DNA of 64,000 nt. Origin: Streptomyces sp. NBC_01198. Its GTDB lineage: Bacteria; Actinomycetota; Actinomycetes; Streptomycetales; Streptomycetaceae. A model generated the notes under the pieces. It did no database searches. It saw nothing but the letters and a program-made list of their open reading frames with translations, and had not been told where the DNA came from. The position numbers were made by a program, and so were the translations under genes. The stretch covers positions 7,114,001-7,178,000 of the forward strand of contig NZ_CP108568.1 in assembly GCF_036010485.1 (NCBI RefSeq), written 5' to 3'. Position 1 is the first letter of the stretch. Every line of letters starts with the position of its first letter. Below, piece after piece: positions 26,900 to 36,495 of this stretch.

Positions 26900-27517
26900 A
26901 TGCGCATCGTCTTCCCGATCTTCGACGGGCTGACCGCCCTCGACGCCGTCGGCCCCTACGAGGTCCTGCGGATGCTGCCGGACGCCGACGTCGTCTTCGC
27001 CGCCGCGGCGCCGGGACCGGTCACCGACGGGCCCGGGCTGCTCACTCTGACCGCCACCGCGGCCTTCGCCGACGTCACCGCGGCCGACGTCCTGGTCGTC
27101 CCGGGCGGCCCCGGGGCCCGCGCGGGCGTCGGCGACGAGGCGCTGCTCGACTGGATCAGGCGCATCGACGCCACCGCCACCTGGACCACCTCGGTGTGCA
27201 CGGGCTCGCTGCTGCTGGGCGCGGCAGGGCTGCTCTCGGGGCTGAGAGCGACCACCCACTGGAGCGCCACCGGCCTCCTGGAGGACTACGGCGCCACGTA
27301 CACCGAGCAGCGCGTGGTGGAGCAGGGCAGGATCGTCACTGCCGCCGGGGTGTCCTCCGGGATCGACATGGCGCTGCGGCTGGCCGAACTGATCGCCGGC
27401 CCGATCGTCGCCCAGGCCCTCCAGCTCGCCATCGAGTACGACCCGCAGCCGCCCTTCGACGCCGGGTCGTACGCCAAGGCGCCGCAGGCAGCGAAGGACT
27501 ACCTGACGTCGCGCTGA
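26900..27517 (+). CDS. DJ-1/PfpI family protein
   Basis: A 205-residue protein with the elbow cysteine in TTSVCTGSLLLGAAGLLSG and the segment VLVVPGGPGARAG. The same fold as the sensor domain of the preceding GlxA regulator, without the DNA-binding part. Relatives include isocyanide hydratases and glyoxalase III-like enzymes. It lies 90 bp downstream of the regulator gene and is probably its target or co-transcribed. Its 3' end overlaps the Lrp gene by 19 bp. Confidence 0.88.
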   Translation: MRIVFPIFDGLTALDAVGPYEVLRMLPDADVVFAAAAPGPVTDGPGLLTLTATAAFADVTAADVLVVPGGPGARAGVGDEALLDWIRRIDATATWTTSVCTGSLLLGAAGLLSGLRATTHWSATGLLEDYGATYTEQRVVEQGRIVTAAGVSSGIDMALRLAELIAGPIVAQALQLAIEYDPQPPFDAGSYAKAPQAAKDYLTSR

Positions 27518-28071
27518 GCACCGTCCGCCGGATCGGGGTGGGAATCCTGCTCGGCACCTGGCCCCTGCCCGGCACCGGAATCCGGCTCAGGCTCCGGGTC
27601 CGCACCCGGATCCAGTGACTCGACCAGCGGCAGCACCCGGTGCGGCACGCGCTCGCTCAGCGCTATCTCGGTGCGGATGCGGACCACGCCCGGCAGCCGG
27701 CCGAGCCGCTGGATGACGCCCTCCAGATGCGCGTTGTCCCGGGCGACGACCCGGGTCAGCAGGTCGCCGCCACTGCCGGTGATGGAGAACGCCTCGACGA
27801 TCTCGGGCACCGCGGCGAGCGCGTCGGCCACGTCGTCCAGGTGGCCGCGGGCGACCTCGATCCGTACGAAGGCCAGCACCGGGTGGCCGAGAGCCGCGGG
27901 CGACACCCGGGGGCCGGCCATCACGATCACCCCGTCGCGTTCGAGCCGTTCGAGCCGGGCCTGCAACGTGCCACGGGCCACGCCCAGGATGCGGGCGTAC
28001 TCGCGGACGCTGGTACGCGGCCGGTCCAGCAGCAGCCGCAGTATGCGGGCGTCCAGGGCGTCGAAGGGCAT
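27499..28071 (-). CDS. Lrp/AsnC family transcriptional regulator
   Basis: A 190-residue protein. The helix-turn-helix is SVREYARILGVARGTLQARLERLERDGVI, followed by a RAM ligand-binding domain with FSITGSGGDLLTRVVARD. The last 35 residues are an acidic, disordered tail (ADPEPEPDSGAG) that ends antisense to the DJ-1 gene. Lrp proteins sense amino acids. No obvious target operon is adjacent on its own strand. Confidence 0.9.
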   Translation of the reverse strand: MPFDALDARILRLLLDRPRTSVREYARILGVARGTLQARLERLERDGVIVMAGPRVSPAALGHPVLAFVRIEVARGHLDDVADALAAVPEIVEAFSITGSGGDLLTRVVARDNAHLEGVIQRLGRLPGVVRIRTEIALSERVPHRVLPLVESLDPGADPEPEPDSGAGQGPGAEQDSHPDPADGAQRDVR

Positions 28072-28299
28072 GGGCCCGCGGTCTCCTCACCGTCGTCGGG
28101 ATCTCATGATCACCGTACTGATGGCCGGGGCGGGAGCGGCTACTTTGAGCCATCACCGCAGCAAGGACCCGTACGCGGCACCCAACGGCCCCGGAGGACG
28201 GCCGCATCGGCGGGCCACTGGCGGCCCCGGAGGCGACGCGCCGGACGCCAGGTACTACTCTCGGCCGCCGTACAGACATCAGGCGGAAGAGGTACGGCA

Positions 28300-29340
28300 G
28301 TGGCCGGGCACGTTTACATCGGGTCGTTCACTTCGGCGGGTGGGCGCGGGCTCACCGCGGCCGCCGTCGACCCGGACACAGGGGCGCTGAGCGCGCTCGG
28401 GGACACCGCCGACGTGCCCAACCCGTCCTTCCTGACCGTGTCCGCCGACGGCAGGACGCTCTACACGGTCAGCGAGACGGAGCCCGAGGGCGCCGCGGCC
28501 GCCTTCTCGCTCGCCGACCCGGCGGCCCCCAAGCTACTCGGGCCCCCGGTGCCCGTGCACGGCGGGTCGCCCACCCACCTCACCGTCCACCAGGGCCACC
28601 TGCTGACCGCCAACTACGCGGAGCCCGGCAGCGTCACCGTGCTGGCCATCGAGGCGGACGGCAGCCTCGGCGGCATCCGCTCGCTGCTGGAGCACGAGGG
28701 CGACGGCCCGAACCAGGAGCGCCAGCGGGGCCCGCACGCGCACGCGGTGCTGACCGACCCGACCGGCCGCTGGGCGGTGAGCGTGGACCTGGGCACCGAC
28801 TCGGTCCGGGTCTGCGAACTCGACCCGGCGACAGGCGAGCTGGAGATCGAACGGGAACTGGGCCTGCGCTCCGGCATCGGTCCGCGCCACCTGACCTTCC
28901 ACCCGGCGGGCAGCCACGCCTACGTGATGAACGAGCTGGACTCCGTGGTCACGGTCTGCAGTTGGGACCCGGAGCGCGGCAGCCTGCGCCCGCTGGCCGA
29001 GACGCGGGTGCTGCCTGACAGCGTGGACGGCGAGAACTACCCCTCCGAGCTGGTGATCTCGCACGCCGGCCGGTTCGCGTGGGCGGCCAACCGGGGCCAC
29101 AACAGCATCGCGGTGCTCGGCCTGGACGAGACCGGCGAGCGACTGGAACTGCTTGACACCGTCGGCTGCGGCGGCGACTGGCCGCGGCACCTGACCCTCG
29201 ACCCCTCCGGCACCCGGCTCTACGCGGCCAACGAGCGCTCCGGCGACGTCACCTGGTTCGACGTCGACCCGGCCACCGGCATCCCCAAGCAGGCCGGCTC
29301 GCTCGACGTGCCGGCCGCGTCCTGCGTCCTCTTCGTCTGA
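28300..29340 (+). CDS. lactonase family beta-propeller protein (6-phosphogluconolactonase type)
   Basis: GTG 28300 follows GGAAGAGG with 7 nt spacing. The 346-residue product has the repeated blades of the YbhE/Lactonase family: NPSFLTVSADGRTLYTVSE, GSPTHLTVHQGHLLTANY, GPRHLTFHPAGSHAYVMNEL and WPRHLTLDPSGTRLYAANE. Such enzymes hydrolyse 6-phosphogluconolactone or other lactones. No signal peptide is seen, so it is cytosolic. The substrate is inferred from the family only. Confidence 0.9.
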   Translation: MAGHVYIGSFTSAGGRGLTAAAVDPDTGALSALGDTADVPNPSFLTVSADGRTLYTVSETEPEGAAAAFSLADPAAPKLLGPPVPVHGGSPTHLTVHQGHLLTANYAEPGSVTVLAIEADGSLGGIRSLLEHEGDGPNQERQRGPHAHAVLTDPTGRWAVSVDLGTDSVRVCELDPATGELEIERELGLRSGIGPRHLTFHPAGSHAYVMNELDSVVTVCSWDPERGSLRPLAETRVLPDSVDGENYPSELVISHAGRFAWAANRGHNSIAVLGLDETGERLELLDTVGCGGDWPRHLTLDPSGTRLYAANERSGDVTWFDVDPATGIPKQAGSLDVPAASCVLFV

Positions 29341-29392
29341 CGGCCGTCTGACCGTCGTCTGACAGCCGGGGAGACCCCGGCCCCTTGACCCG

Positions 29393-29433
29393 ACGGCGGC
29401 GGCCGGCCCCCCTGGGGGGCCGGCCGCCGCCGT
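29393..29433. terminator. strong bidirectional hairpin between convergent genes
   Basis: An 18-bp perfect stem from A393 to C410 pairs with 29416-29433 around a 5-nt loop. It sits between the lactonase gene and the convergent CbiX-like gene, where a factor-independent terminator is expected. There is no long U tract, as is common in Streptomyces. Confidence 0.8.
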
Positions 29434-29462
29434 GTTGCTGTCCCGCGCCCGCGGGCCGCGCT

Positions 29463-30353
29463 TCAGTGGATCGGCGCGCCCTGCGGCTGCTGCATCGAAA
29501 GTCCGAGCGCCGCCGCGTACTGCGTGACCACCAGCTTGCCGACCGCCGGGTAGGGGCCCAGCGCGTCGGCGCCCGAGCAGCCCGCCTCGGCCGCGGCGGT
29601 GTGCAGCAGTTGGGGGGCGATCTCCGGGCCGATCAGGCAGGGCGCGAGCGCCAGGGTGCCGGAGCCGGAGGAGCGCAGCTGCTCCGCCGCCCGGCCGATG
29701 GCGCCGTCCTCATCCAGCGCCGCCGCCAGCACCGGCACCGCGAGCCTTGCCGCCAGCAGCAGCCCGGTCACCCCGGCGGCCTGCGCGGCCTCCTCGCCGC
29801 CGACGGTGGCCAGGATGATGCCGTCCGCCGCGGTCGCGACCGTGAACAGCCTCGCCCGGTCCGCGCGGGCCAGGCCCGCCTCGGACAGGCGGACGTGCAG
29901 CGCCTCCGCGAGCAGCGGGTGCGGGCCGAGCACCTCGGTCAGCTCGACCTGCGCCTTGCTGTCGGCGACGGCCTGCCGGATCCGGCGCAGCACCGACGCC
30001 TCGGGGCCCGCGAGCAGCGGTACCACGACCGCCGCGGTGTCCTCGCCGGCCCGCTCGCCCGCGACCTGGTCGAGCACGCTGCGCAGCGACGGGAATTCGC
30101 TGTCCTGGTCGCCCTCGGCGTCCACGAAACCGATCCGCGGGTCCAGGCCCGACAGCTCGGAGCGCGCGATGCTGACGACCTCCTCCGCCAGGCTCAGCAC
30201 CGCGGTGGAGGGAGTACCGGGCACGGCGAGGACCAGCACCGGCGCGCCCTCGGGCGCGGCCAGCGCCTCCGGTCGGCGATGGCGTCCGGTCTGGCGCGGG
30301 CGCGGCATGCGAACGGGAAGGCCGGAGGCGGGGCCGCCTGTGGTAGTGCTCAT
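29463..30353 (-). CDS. CbiX-like (sirohydrochlorin chelatase family) protein
   Basis: A 296-residue two-domain protein. The order APVLVLAVPGTPSTAVLSLAEE, then VVVPLLAGPEASVLRRI, then TEVLGPHPLLAEALHVRL follows the CbiX/SirB chelatase fold. The N-terminal His of the chelatase motif (usually AHGTR or AHGSR) is replaced by VPGTPS, and the second His site also looks lost. It may therefore be a non-catalytic relative. No cobalamin or siroheme genes are adjacent. Confidence 0.75.
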   Translation of the reverse strand: MSTTTGGPASGLPVRMPRPRQTGRHRRPEALAAPEGAPVLVLAVPGTPSTAVLSLAEEVVSIARSELSGLDPRIGFVDAEGDQDSEFPSLRSVLDQVAGERAGEDTAAVVVPLLAGPEASVLRRIRQAVADSKAQVELTEVLGPHPLLAEALHVRLSEAGLARADRARLFTVATAADGIILATVGGEEAAQAAGVTGLLLAARLAVPVLAAALDEDGAIGRAAEQLRSSGSGTLALAPCLIGPEIAPQLLHTAAAEAGCSGADALGPYPAVGKLVVTQYAAALGLSMQQPQGAPIH

Positions 30354-30486
30354 GGCGACGCATGCTAACGCCTTGCGGCGCTCTCGTGCTCAGCCGGGTG
30401 CGAGACAGGCCAGTCCTGTCCAGAACTGTCCGTTTCCCCGGTGACGTTCGGTCACTCCACCGTCATCGTACGCGTCTGAGCAGCGA

Positions 30487-31464
30487 CTATCGCCTGACGA
30501 CCTGCAGCATCGCACCGTCGCAGGGCAGCGTCAGGGCGTCGCGGTGCACGGCCCTCGCGATGAGCAGGGCACCGTCCAGCGGGTCGCCGGCCGCGGGCAC
30601 CAGCGTCGCGTCGGGCAGCAGCCACTCCGCCTGGTCGCGCAGCGGGCCGAGCAGCGGCTCGCCCATCTTGAACAGGCCCCCGGTCAGGCCCACATCGATC
30701 TCGCCCGGCTGCTGCGGCCGGACGGCGGCGGCCGACTCCAGGATGTGCTGGGCCGCCTGCCGCAGGATCCGTGAGGCCACCGGGTCCTGCGCGGCGCAGC
30801 GCGCGACGTCGGGGGCGAAGGACGCCAGGACGGCGGGCCGGTCGGTGCGCGGGTAGAGCAGACCGGGCAGCGAACCCGCAGGCCCGAACCGGTCCTGCAC
30901 GCAGGCCAGCAGGGCGGCGGAGCCGCCCGCCCGGCCGTCGTGGGCGCGCATCGCCGCGTCCAGCCCGGCCCGGCCGATCCAGGCACCGCCGCCCGCGTCG
31001 CCCAGCAGATGGCCCCAGCCGTCGGCGCGGTGCCAGCTGTCCCCTGTGGTGCCCAGCGCGATCAGGCCGGTGCCCGCGGCGACCACCACACCGGGGCGCA
31101 GCCCGAGCGCGCCCGCGTAGGCGGTGACCGCGTCACCGGCCAGCGCCAGCGCCCGTACGCCGAAGGCGTCCTCCAGCGCGGCGGGCAGCGCCGCGCGCAG
31201 GTCGTCGCCGAGGGTGGCCATGCCGGCCGCGCCGACGCAGGCCGTCGCCAGCGAGCCGGCCGACACCTCGCTCAGCAGCCCCGCCGCGCGCGGCAGCACC
31301 CGGTCGAGCAGGCCGGCCGCGTCGATGCCGTGCTCGCCGGTCGGCACCGGGCGGTCGTCGGCGACCGCGCCGGGACCCCCCGACCCGTCGGCGCGGGTGA
31401 TCGCCACCCGCACCCCCGAGCCGCCGGAGTCGACGCCGAGCACCCAGTGCGTTCTGCCCGGCAC
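30487..31464 (-). CDS. BadF/BadG family N-acetylglucosamine-kinase-like ATPase
   Basis: A 325-residue ASKHA-fold kinase. PHOSPHATE-1 is [16 protein letters not shown] at the N-terminus, the adenosine segment is [11 protein letters not shown], and [16 protein letters not shown] is the hallmark of the BadF/BadG/NAGK group. It probably phosphorylates N-acetylglucosamine or a related amino sugar. It lies 3 bp downstream of the DUF2510 gene's stop on the same strand order, so the two may be co-transcribed. Confidence 0.88.
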   Translation of the reverse strand: MPGRTHWVLGVDSGGSGVRVAITRADGSGGPGAVADDRPVPTGEHGIDAAGLLDRVLPRAAGLLSEVSAGSLATACVGAAGMATLGDDLRAALPAALEDAFGVRALALAGDAVTAYAGALGLRPGVVVAAGTGLIALGTTGDSWHRADGWGHLLGDAGGGAWIGRAGLDAAMRAHDGRAGGSAALLACVQDRFGPAGSLPGLLYPRTDRPAVLASFAPDVARCAAQDPVASRILRQAAQHILESAAAVRPQQPGEIDVGLTGGLFKMGEPLLGPLRDQAEWLLPDATLVPAAGDPLDGALLIARAVHRDALTLPCDGAMLQVVRR

Positions 31465-31467
31465 GGC

Positions 31468-32307
31468 TCAGCCGAGCCCGCGGGAGTCCTGCTTGAGGGC
31501 GGTGTCCACGGTCAGGGCGGAGGCGACGACCATGCTCAGCAGCGGATCGGTGAGCTGCCGGTGGATCTGCAGCACGTAGTTGTCCGCGGTGGTGAACATC
31601 GTCTTGGCCAGGCCCTCCCAGGTCTTGGTGATCCGGGCGATCTCGGTGTCGGTGTGGTCGACGATGGCGAAGTTCCAGGCGCGCCAGTTCTCCGCCTTGA
31701 TGGCACCGATCTGCTGGCCGTTGTACATCAGGCCGAACTTGATCTTGCCGAAGGCGTTCTGCTGCACGATCTCGCCCAGCGGCTCACCGTTGGCCCGGTG
31801 CACGAGCACCTTGGACTTGATGAACTTCGCCGGCCGGGTCAGCACCAGGTGCGGCTGCCCCTGGGCGTCCCTGACCTCCAGCTTGTGGGTCAGGAACTGG
31901 TCGACGCTGGAGACGAACCGCAGCACCTTCTTCGCGGTGCTCTGCCCGACCTCGACGACCGAGCCCAGCGTGCGGCCCTGCTGGTCGAAGACGGTGTACT
32001 CGTTGACCAGCTCGATCAGCTTGGCCTTCTGGTTCACCACCAGGACCGGCTCGGTGAACAGCGTGCCGCCGCCGAAGCCGGTGGGCGCCCCGCCCTCGAC
32101 GCGCTGCACCTGCTGCTGCACCTTGGCCGGGTCCGGGGTGCGGCTGACGTTCAGCTCCCAGGCGCTGCCCCCGCCCTGCTGCTGCTGGGGCACCTGACCG
32201 GGGTTGGTGTGCTCGGTCCACTGGGTGCCGTCCCAGTAGCGGAGCAGGTTCGGGGTGCCTTGCGGGTCCGCGTACCAGCCCGCCGGGGTATTCGAATGCG
32301 TTGTCAC
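31468..32307 (-). CDS. DUF2510 plus LURP-one/scramblase-like protein
   Basis: A 279-residue protein. Residues 5-35 form a DUF2510 motif ([20 protein letters not shown]). After a Gln-rich linker, residues 85-275 have the LURP-one/phospholipid scramblase-like barrel ([52 protein letters not shown]). No ribosome binding site precedes GTG 32307, so it may be read from a leaderless mRNA. Such proteins are common in actinobacteria and their role is unknown; membrane association is likely. Confidence 0.88.
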   Translation of the reverse strand: MTTHSNTPAGWYADPQGTPNLLRYWDGTQWTEHTNPGQVPQQQQGGGSAWELNVSRTPDPAKVQQQVQRVEGGAPTGFGGGTLFTEPVLVVNQKAKLIELVNEYTVFDQQGRTLGSVVEVGQSTAKKVLRFVSSVDQFLTHKLEVRDAQGQPHLVLTRPAKFIKSKVLVHRANGEPLGEIVQQNAFGKIKFGLMYNGQQIGAIKAENWRAWNFAIVDHTDTEIARITKTWEGLAKTMFTTADNYVLQIHRQLTDPLLSMVVASALTVDTALKQDSRGLG

Positions 32308-32430
32308 CCGGGCAGGGTACCGGCAAGCGCCGGTCGCGGAAGGTCTCCTTACCGCCGCCTGTACGCGGGCAGTGCGGACGTCCGCGCGCGGTCGTTGGGC
32401 CTGGGCGGTGGGCCAGTAGAGTGGTCGGCC

Positions 32431-33108
32431 GTGGCAGCACGAGAGTTGAGCGAACTTGTCGAGCCCGGGTGGGCGGCGGCACTGGGCCCGGTGGCCGGGC
32501 GGATCGCGGCGATGGGCGACTTCCTGCGCGGGGAGATCGCCGCCGGCCGTACCTATCTCCCGTCGGGGGCGAACGTGCTGCGCGCGTTCCAGCAGCCCTT
32601 CGACGAGGTACGGGTGCTGATCGTCGGCCAGGACCCGTATCCGACGCCGGGCATGGCCGTCGGGCTCAGCTTCTCGGTGGCGCCCGAGGTGCGCCAGTTG
32701 CCCGGCAGCCTGGAGAACATCTTCCGCGAGCTGGGCACCGACCTGGACCTGCCGCGGCCCTCCAACGGCGACCTGACCCCGTGGACCCGGCAGGGGGTGC
32801 TGCTGCTGAACCGGGCGCTGACCACCGCGCCTCGCAAGCCCGCCGCGCACCGGGGCAAGGGCTGGGAAGAGGTCACCGAGCAGGCGATCCGCGCGCTGGC
32901 CGCCCGGGGCAAGCCGCTGGTGTCGGTGCTCTGGGGGCGCGACGCCCGCAACCTGCGGCCGTTCCTCGACCCCTTCCCGGCGATCGAGTCGGCCCACCCC
33001 TCGCCGATGTCGGCCGACCGCGGCTTCTTCGGCTCCCGCCCGTTCAGCCGTGCCAACGACCTGCTGATCCGGCAGGGCGCCCAGCCGGTGGACTGGCGCC
33101 TGCCGTAG
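32431..33108 (+). CDS. ung: uracil-DNA glycosylase
   Basis: A 225-residue family-1 UDG that removes uracil from DNA. Motif A reads [21 protein letters not shown]: the usual GQDPYH has Pro in place of His, as in a second actinobacterial Ung type. The later motif [20 protein letters not shown] is intact with its catalytic His. LLLNRALT matches the third motif. GTG 32431 is chosen because the family starts there. Divergent from the DUF2510 gene. Confidence 0.93.
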   Translation: MAARELSELVEPGWAAALGPVAGRIAAMGDFLRGEIAAGRTYLPSGANVLRAFQQPFDEVRVLIVGQDPYPTPGMAVGLSFSVAPEVRQLPGSLENIFRELGTDLDLPRPSNGDLTPWTRQGVLLLNRALTTAPRKPAAHRGKGWEEVTEQAIRALAARGKPLVSVLWGRDARNLRPFLDPFPAIESAHPSPMSADRGFFGSRPFSRANDLLIRQGAQPVDWRLP

Positions 33109-33144
33109 CCCGAGGCCTGTCGTCGGGCCGCCGTCACGGGGGGG

Positions 33145-33630
33145 TCAGGAGCCGAGCTTGCGCAGCACCACTCCGTACAACCGCTCCGCGGCCAGGTAGC
33201 CGGACCGCCGGGAGTCGTACGAGCGCAGCGGGTTGTCGCCCAGCACCACCAGGCGTCCGGCCGGTACCCGGGTGCCGGGTGCCGACCGCAGCGCGGGGAC
33301 CGTGTCGCGCGGAATCGGGTCACCCGGAACGGCCGTGACGCGCTTGATGATCCAGCGGGCGTGCGCCGTCCTGTCCAGGTCCGCCATTCCGGGCGGCAGC
33401 GCCTCCCGCTGTGGCGGCGGGCTGTTCCCCCTGAGCACGACGACCTGTCCCGCGCGCAGCGCGCCGGCCGGCGTCCGCCGGACCAGCACCCGCTCGCCCG
33501 GCCGGTACGCCGGCAGCATGCTCTCGCCGTGCACGGTCACCACCAGATACCGCCGGCGTATCACCACGACGGCCACGACGGCGGCGGCGACGACCGCGAC
33601 GCCGGTGACCATGGTCGCAACGCCGGTCAC
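33145..33630 (-). CDS. S26 family signal peptidase, peptide-locus member
   Basis: A 161-residue type I signal peptidase. A single N-terminal membrane anchor (VAVVAAAVVAVVVI) precedes the catalytic Ser in VHGESMLPAY and the catalytic Lys in RWIIKRVTAVPGD. Box E is LGDNPLRSYDSRRSGYL. GTG 33630 overlaps the stop of the ABC exporter gene (GTGA). Since that exporter has no C39 peptidase domain, this enzyme is a good candidate to remove the leader of the Cys-rich peptide encoded upstream. Confidence 0.9.
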   Translation of the reverse strand: MTGVATMVTGVAVVAAAVVAVVVIRRRYLVVTVHGESMLPAYRPGERVLVRRTPAGALRAGQVVVLRGNSPPPQREALPPGMADLDRTAHARWIIKRVTAVPGDPIPRDTVPALRSAPGTRVPAGRLVVLGDNPLRSYDSRRSGYLAAERLYGVVLRKLGS

Positions 33631-35507
33631 CGCGGTGCTCCCGCCGGGCGCGCCGCGACCGCCACGATGTCGTCGTCGATGTCGTCGTCGCGGTAACCGG
33701 CCGCCTGGCGGGCGAAGAGCCGGGCGTAGACACCACCGTCGGCCAGCAGGGCGGTGTGCCCGCCCTCCTCCGCGACGACACCGTCGGCCAGCACCACGAT
33801 CCGGTCGACGTCGCGGATCGCGCCGAGCCGGTGGGAGATCATCACGCTTGTACGCCCGGACCGCAGCTTCCTCAACTGGCGGTGCACCTCGTACTCGGCC
33901 TCGGGATCCAGGCCGGAGCTGGGCTCGTCGAGGATCATCAGGTCACGGTCGCGGCGCAGGAAGCCGCGGGCGAGCGCCAGCCGCTGCCACTGCCCGCCGG
34001 ACAGCAGCACACCGTCTGCCTCCTCGTCCAGCTCGGACGCGAATCCGCGGCTCAGCAGGGTCCGGTAGCCGTGCGGCAGGGCCGTGACGGTGTCGTGGAT
34101 GTCGGCCTCCCGCGCCGCCCGCGCGATGCGTTCCTCGTCCTCGGCGAGCGCGAGGTCGCCCACCGAGACGTTCTCCGCCGCCGTCAGCTCGTACGCCACG
34201 AAGTCCTGGAAGACCGCGCTGATCCGCGCGCGCAGCGCCTCAGGAGGGATGTCGCGGATGTCCACGCCGTCCCACAGGATCGCTCCGCGGGTCGGGTCGT
34301 AGAACCTGCACAGCAGCTTCGCGAGGGTGCTCTTGCCGGCCCCGTTGCGCCCGACCAGGGCGACCGTCTGACCGTGCGGGACGAACAGGTCGACGCCGCG
34401 CAGGATCCACGGGTGGTCGTCGCTGTAGCGGAACCAGACGTCGCGCAGCTCGATGCCCCGGCGCAGCGGCGGCAGGTCCCGGTCGACGTCGGGCAGCGGA
34501 AGGTCGGGGCCGGCGGTCACGATCGAGACCTCGTGCTGGAAGTTCAGCAGGTGCTCATAGGCCATCACACCGGCCGCCACCACGACGTTCAGCGCCCCCT
34601 GCACCCCGGCGATCGCCGCCACGAACATCGACACGTCGCCGATGCCGAGCCGTCCGTCGCCCGCCGCGAGGATCGCCCAGACGAGTCCGGCTCCGGCGAC
34701 ACCGGCGGAGGCGGCCGCCAGGCCCGACTGGATGAGCAGTTCCTGCCGGTCCACCCGGCGACGGGCGGCGTTGGCGGTGCGCAGCTCGGCGAGCATCCGA
34801 AGGCGCAGGAAGTCGCCGAGCGCGAACAGCCGGATCTCCTTCGCGGCACTCGCGGTGGACATCAACTGCGCGTAGAAGGCCTCGCGGCGCTCGGCCGGAC
34901 CGATCCGCCAGAGCATCGCGGTGCGCCGCCGCGACAGCCGCAGCTCGATGAGCAGGGCCGGCAGCGCCGCCAGCAGGACCAGGACCGTGAAGGCGGGACT
35001 GATCAACGCGAGCGAGCCGACGAAGCCGACGACGGTCACCACGCCGCCGGCCGCCGACACCGTGGTGTCCACCAGCCGGCCCGGGTGGCTCGCGCTCTGC
35101 TGGGCCAGGCGCAGCCGGTCCAGGAAGGGCGGGCTCTCGAAGGCGGCGAGCCCGGTGGAGCGGGAAACCGCCGCGAACAGCTCGTCCTTCGCGGACGTCG
35201 CCGTACGTCGGTCCACCTCGGCCCGCAGGTACTGTGCCGCGTGCGAGGTCGCCGCGACGCCCGTGGTGACCGCGGTGATCGCCAGTGCCAGGCCGAGCAG
35301 AGAGCCCGTCCTGTGCCCGGCGAGCTGGTCGAGCACCGCCTTGGTCAGCCACGCCACCGTGATCGGCGCCGCGGAACCCACCAACGAGACGGCCAGATAC
35401 CCCAGCAGGTGCGCCGGCGCCGACCGCCATACCCGCGACGTGGTGCGTCCCGCGCCGCGCAGCAGTTCCCGCCGCGTCGGCGTGATCCGCGGCCCGTCGT
35501 CGGTCAC
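33627..35507 (-). CDS. ABC exporter of the Cys-rich peptide locus
   Basis: A 626-residue half-transporter. The membrane domain covers residues about 30-330. Walker A is GRNGAGKST, the signature is LLSGGQWQRLALA, and Walker B is LMILDEPSSGLDPEAE. There is no N-terminal cysteine peptidase domain. The last 20 residues are Asp-rich (YRDDDIDDDIV). It overlaps both neighbours by 4 bp, placing it in one operon with the thioredoxin-like and S26 genes. Likely substrate: the 66-residue peptide encoded at the head of the operon. Confidence 0.9.
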   Translation of the reverse strand: MTDDGPRITPTRRELLRGAGRTTSRVWRSAPAHLLGYLAVSLVGSAAPITVAWLTKAVLDQLAGHRTGSLLGLALAITAVTTGVAATSHAAQYLRAEVDRRTATSAKDELFAAVSRSTGLAAFESPPFLDRLRLAQQSASHPGRLVDTTVSAAGGVVTVVGFVGSLALISPAFTVLVLLAALPALLIELRLSRRRTAMLWRIGPAERREAFYAQLMSTASAAKEIRLFALGDFLRLRMLAELRTANAARRRVDRQELLIQSGLAAASAGVAGAGLVWAILAAGDGRLGIGDVSMFVAAIAGVQGALNVVVAAGVMAYEHLLNFQHEVSIVTAGPDLPLPDVDRDLPPLRRGIELRDVWFRYSDDHPWILRGVDLFVPHGQTVALVGRNGAGKSTLAKLLCRFYDPTRGAILWDGVDIRDIPPEALRARISAVFQDFVAYELTAAENVSVGDLALAEDEERIARAAREADIHDTVTALPHGYRTLLSRGFASELDEEADGVLLSGGQWQRLALARGFLRRDRDLMILDEPSSGLDPEAEYEVHRQLRKLRSGRTSVMISHRLGAIRDVDRIVVLADGVVAEEGGHTALLADGGVYARLFARQAAGYRDDDIDDDIVAVAARPAGAPR

Positions 35508-36061
35508 GCCGGCGACCCCACTGGCAGCCGGGAGATCCTGCCCTCCACCGCGAGCAGCCGGCCCTCCCCGGAGACCTGGTAGAAGGTCGGGAACACCTTG
35601 AGGCCGAAGGCCCTGCCCACCGTGGTGAGCTCATCCTCCACGATCACCTGTGCGACCGGCGACAGCGCCGTGACCAGCTCCTCGGGGTCGCCGGAAGTGG
35701 CGTCGAGCACCGCCACGATCTGACGCCGGTCCTGGCCCGCGGCCCAGGAGGCGATCTCCGGGAGCTGGTCGCGACACCCTCCGCAGTCAGCGGACAGGAA
35801 CGCCACCACCGCTCCCTCGGGGAGCAGCTCGCGGGTCACCTGGTCGCCGTCCAGGGTCGTGGCCGCGAAGTCACCGACCAGCTCACCCTTGCCCAACGTT
35901 GCAAGTCCGGTGGGAGGCCCGCCCATCAGGTCGATGGCCTCGTACAGCGCGTCCATCAGTTTTGTGTGTTCCCGGAGTCGGCGGATCACTCCGAGGGTCA
36001 GCACCAAGGTCAGCAGGCAGAGGACACCGAGGAGGGACACGACGGCAATCAACAGAGGCAT
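35504..36061 (-). CDS. membrane-anchored TlpA/MauD-like thiol redox protein
   Basis: A 185-residue protein with one N-terminal membrane helix (residues 3-25) and an extracytoplasmic thioredoxin fold. The active site is CGGC at residues 93-96 (FLSADCGGCRDQL), and the cis-Pro is in KVFPTFYQV. TlpA/MauD proteins oxidise or isomerise disulfides outside the cell. In this operon it most likely acts on the eight-cysteine peptide. ATG 36061 lies downstream of a GC hairpin that separates it from the peptide gene. Confidence 0.9.
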   Translation of the reverse strand: MPLLIAVVSLLGVLCLLTLVLTLGVIRRLREHTKLMDALYEAIDLMGGPPTGLATLGKGELVGDFAATTLDGDQVTRELLPEGAVVAFLSADCGGCRDQLPEIASWAAGQDRRQIVAVLDATSGDPEELVTALSPVAQVIVEDELTTVGRAFGLKVFPTFYQVSGEGRLLAVEGRISRLPVGSPA

Positions 36062-36092
36062 GGCGTACTCCGTGTGAAGGGGAAGGATCGGC

Positions 36093-36125
36093 GGTACCCG
36101 GCGGTCGGGTGGGCCGCCGGGTACC
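36093..36125 (-). terminator. hairpin between peptide gene and its maturation genes
   Basis: GGTACCCGGCGG and CCGCCGGGTACC form a perfect 12-bp stem with a 9-nt loop. It follows the peptide gene and precedes the redox gene on the minus strand. A partial terminator here would let the peptide be made in excess over its enzymes. Confidence 0.65.
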
Positions 36126-36180
36126 TGTCACCGCGAGGACCGGGCGTGGCCGCCGTACGGGCCCTCGCCGGCGAGCGGGG

Positions 36181-36381
36181 TCAGGCGGTGCAGAGCGACA
36201 GCCTTTGGCAAGCACCGCAGTGGGTCGTGCCGTTCGGGTAGTAGCAGCAGTAGGCACCGGCGGGCTTCGGGCCACAGCCGGCACTGGCTCCGCACTGGTA
36301 GTCGCAGTCGGCGGCCCGCGCCACGGTGTGCGGCGCGACCATCTCGAGCAGCCGGTCGGCCATCCTGTTCATGAGGCGCAT
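36181..36381 (-). CDS. Cys-rich secreted peptide precursor, 66 aa (fulvocin C-like bacteriocin candidate)
   Basis: ATG 36381 follows GAAGGGAA. The first 24 residues are a leader (MRLMNRMADRLLEMVAPHTV then ARAA), ending in an Ala-Arg-Ala-Ala stretch that suits signal peptidase. The remaining 42 residues contain eight cysteines, at 26, 30, 36, 45, 46, 55, 58 and 64, enough for four disulfides, plus several Gly and Tyr. Size and cysteine count resemble fulvocin C, a disulfide-rich myxobacterial bacteriocin; that comparison is from memory and needs a search. The peptide heads an operon with a redox protein, ABC exporter and peptidase. Confidence 0.8.
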   Translation of the reverse strand: MRLMNRMADRLLEMVAPHTVARAADCDYQCGASAGCGPKPAGAYCCYYPNGTTHCGACQRLSLCTA

Positions 36382-36495
36382 GAAATTTCCCTTCGGTCGC
36401 GGGGCCAGGCGGGTTCCCGCCCCGTTCGGCGCTGGTGCGTCGCTCACGCGGTCGCCCCACCGTTCGGGGCAGCCTGAGCCAGGGCTGTGATCGGT

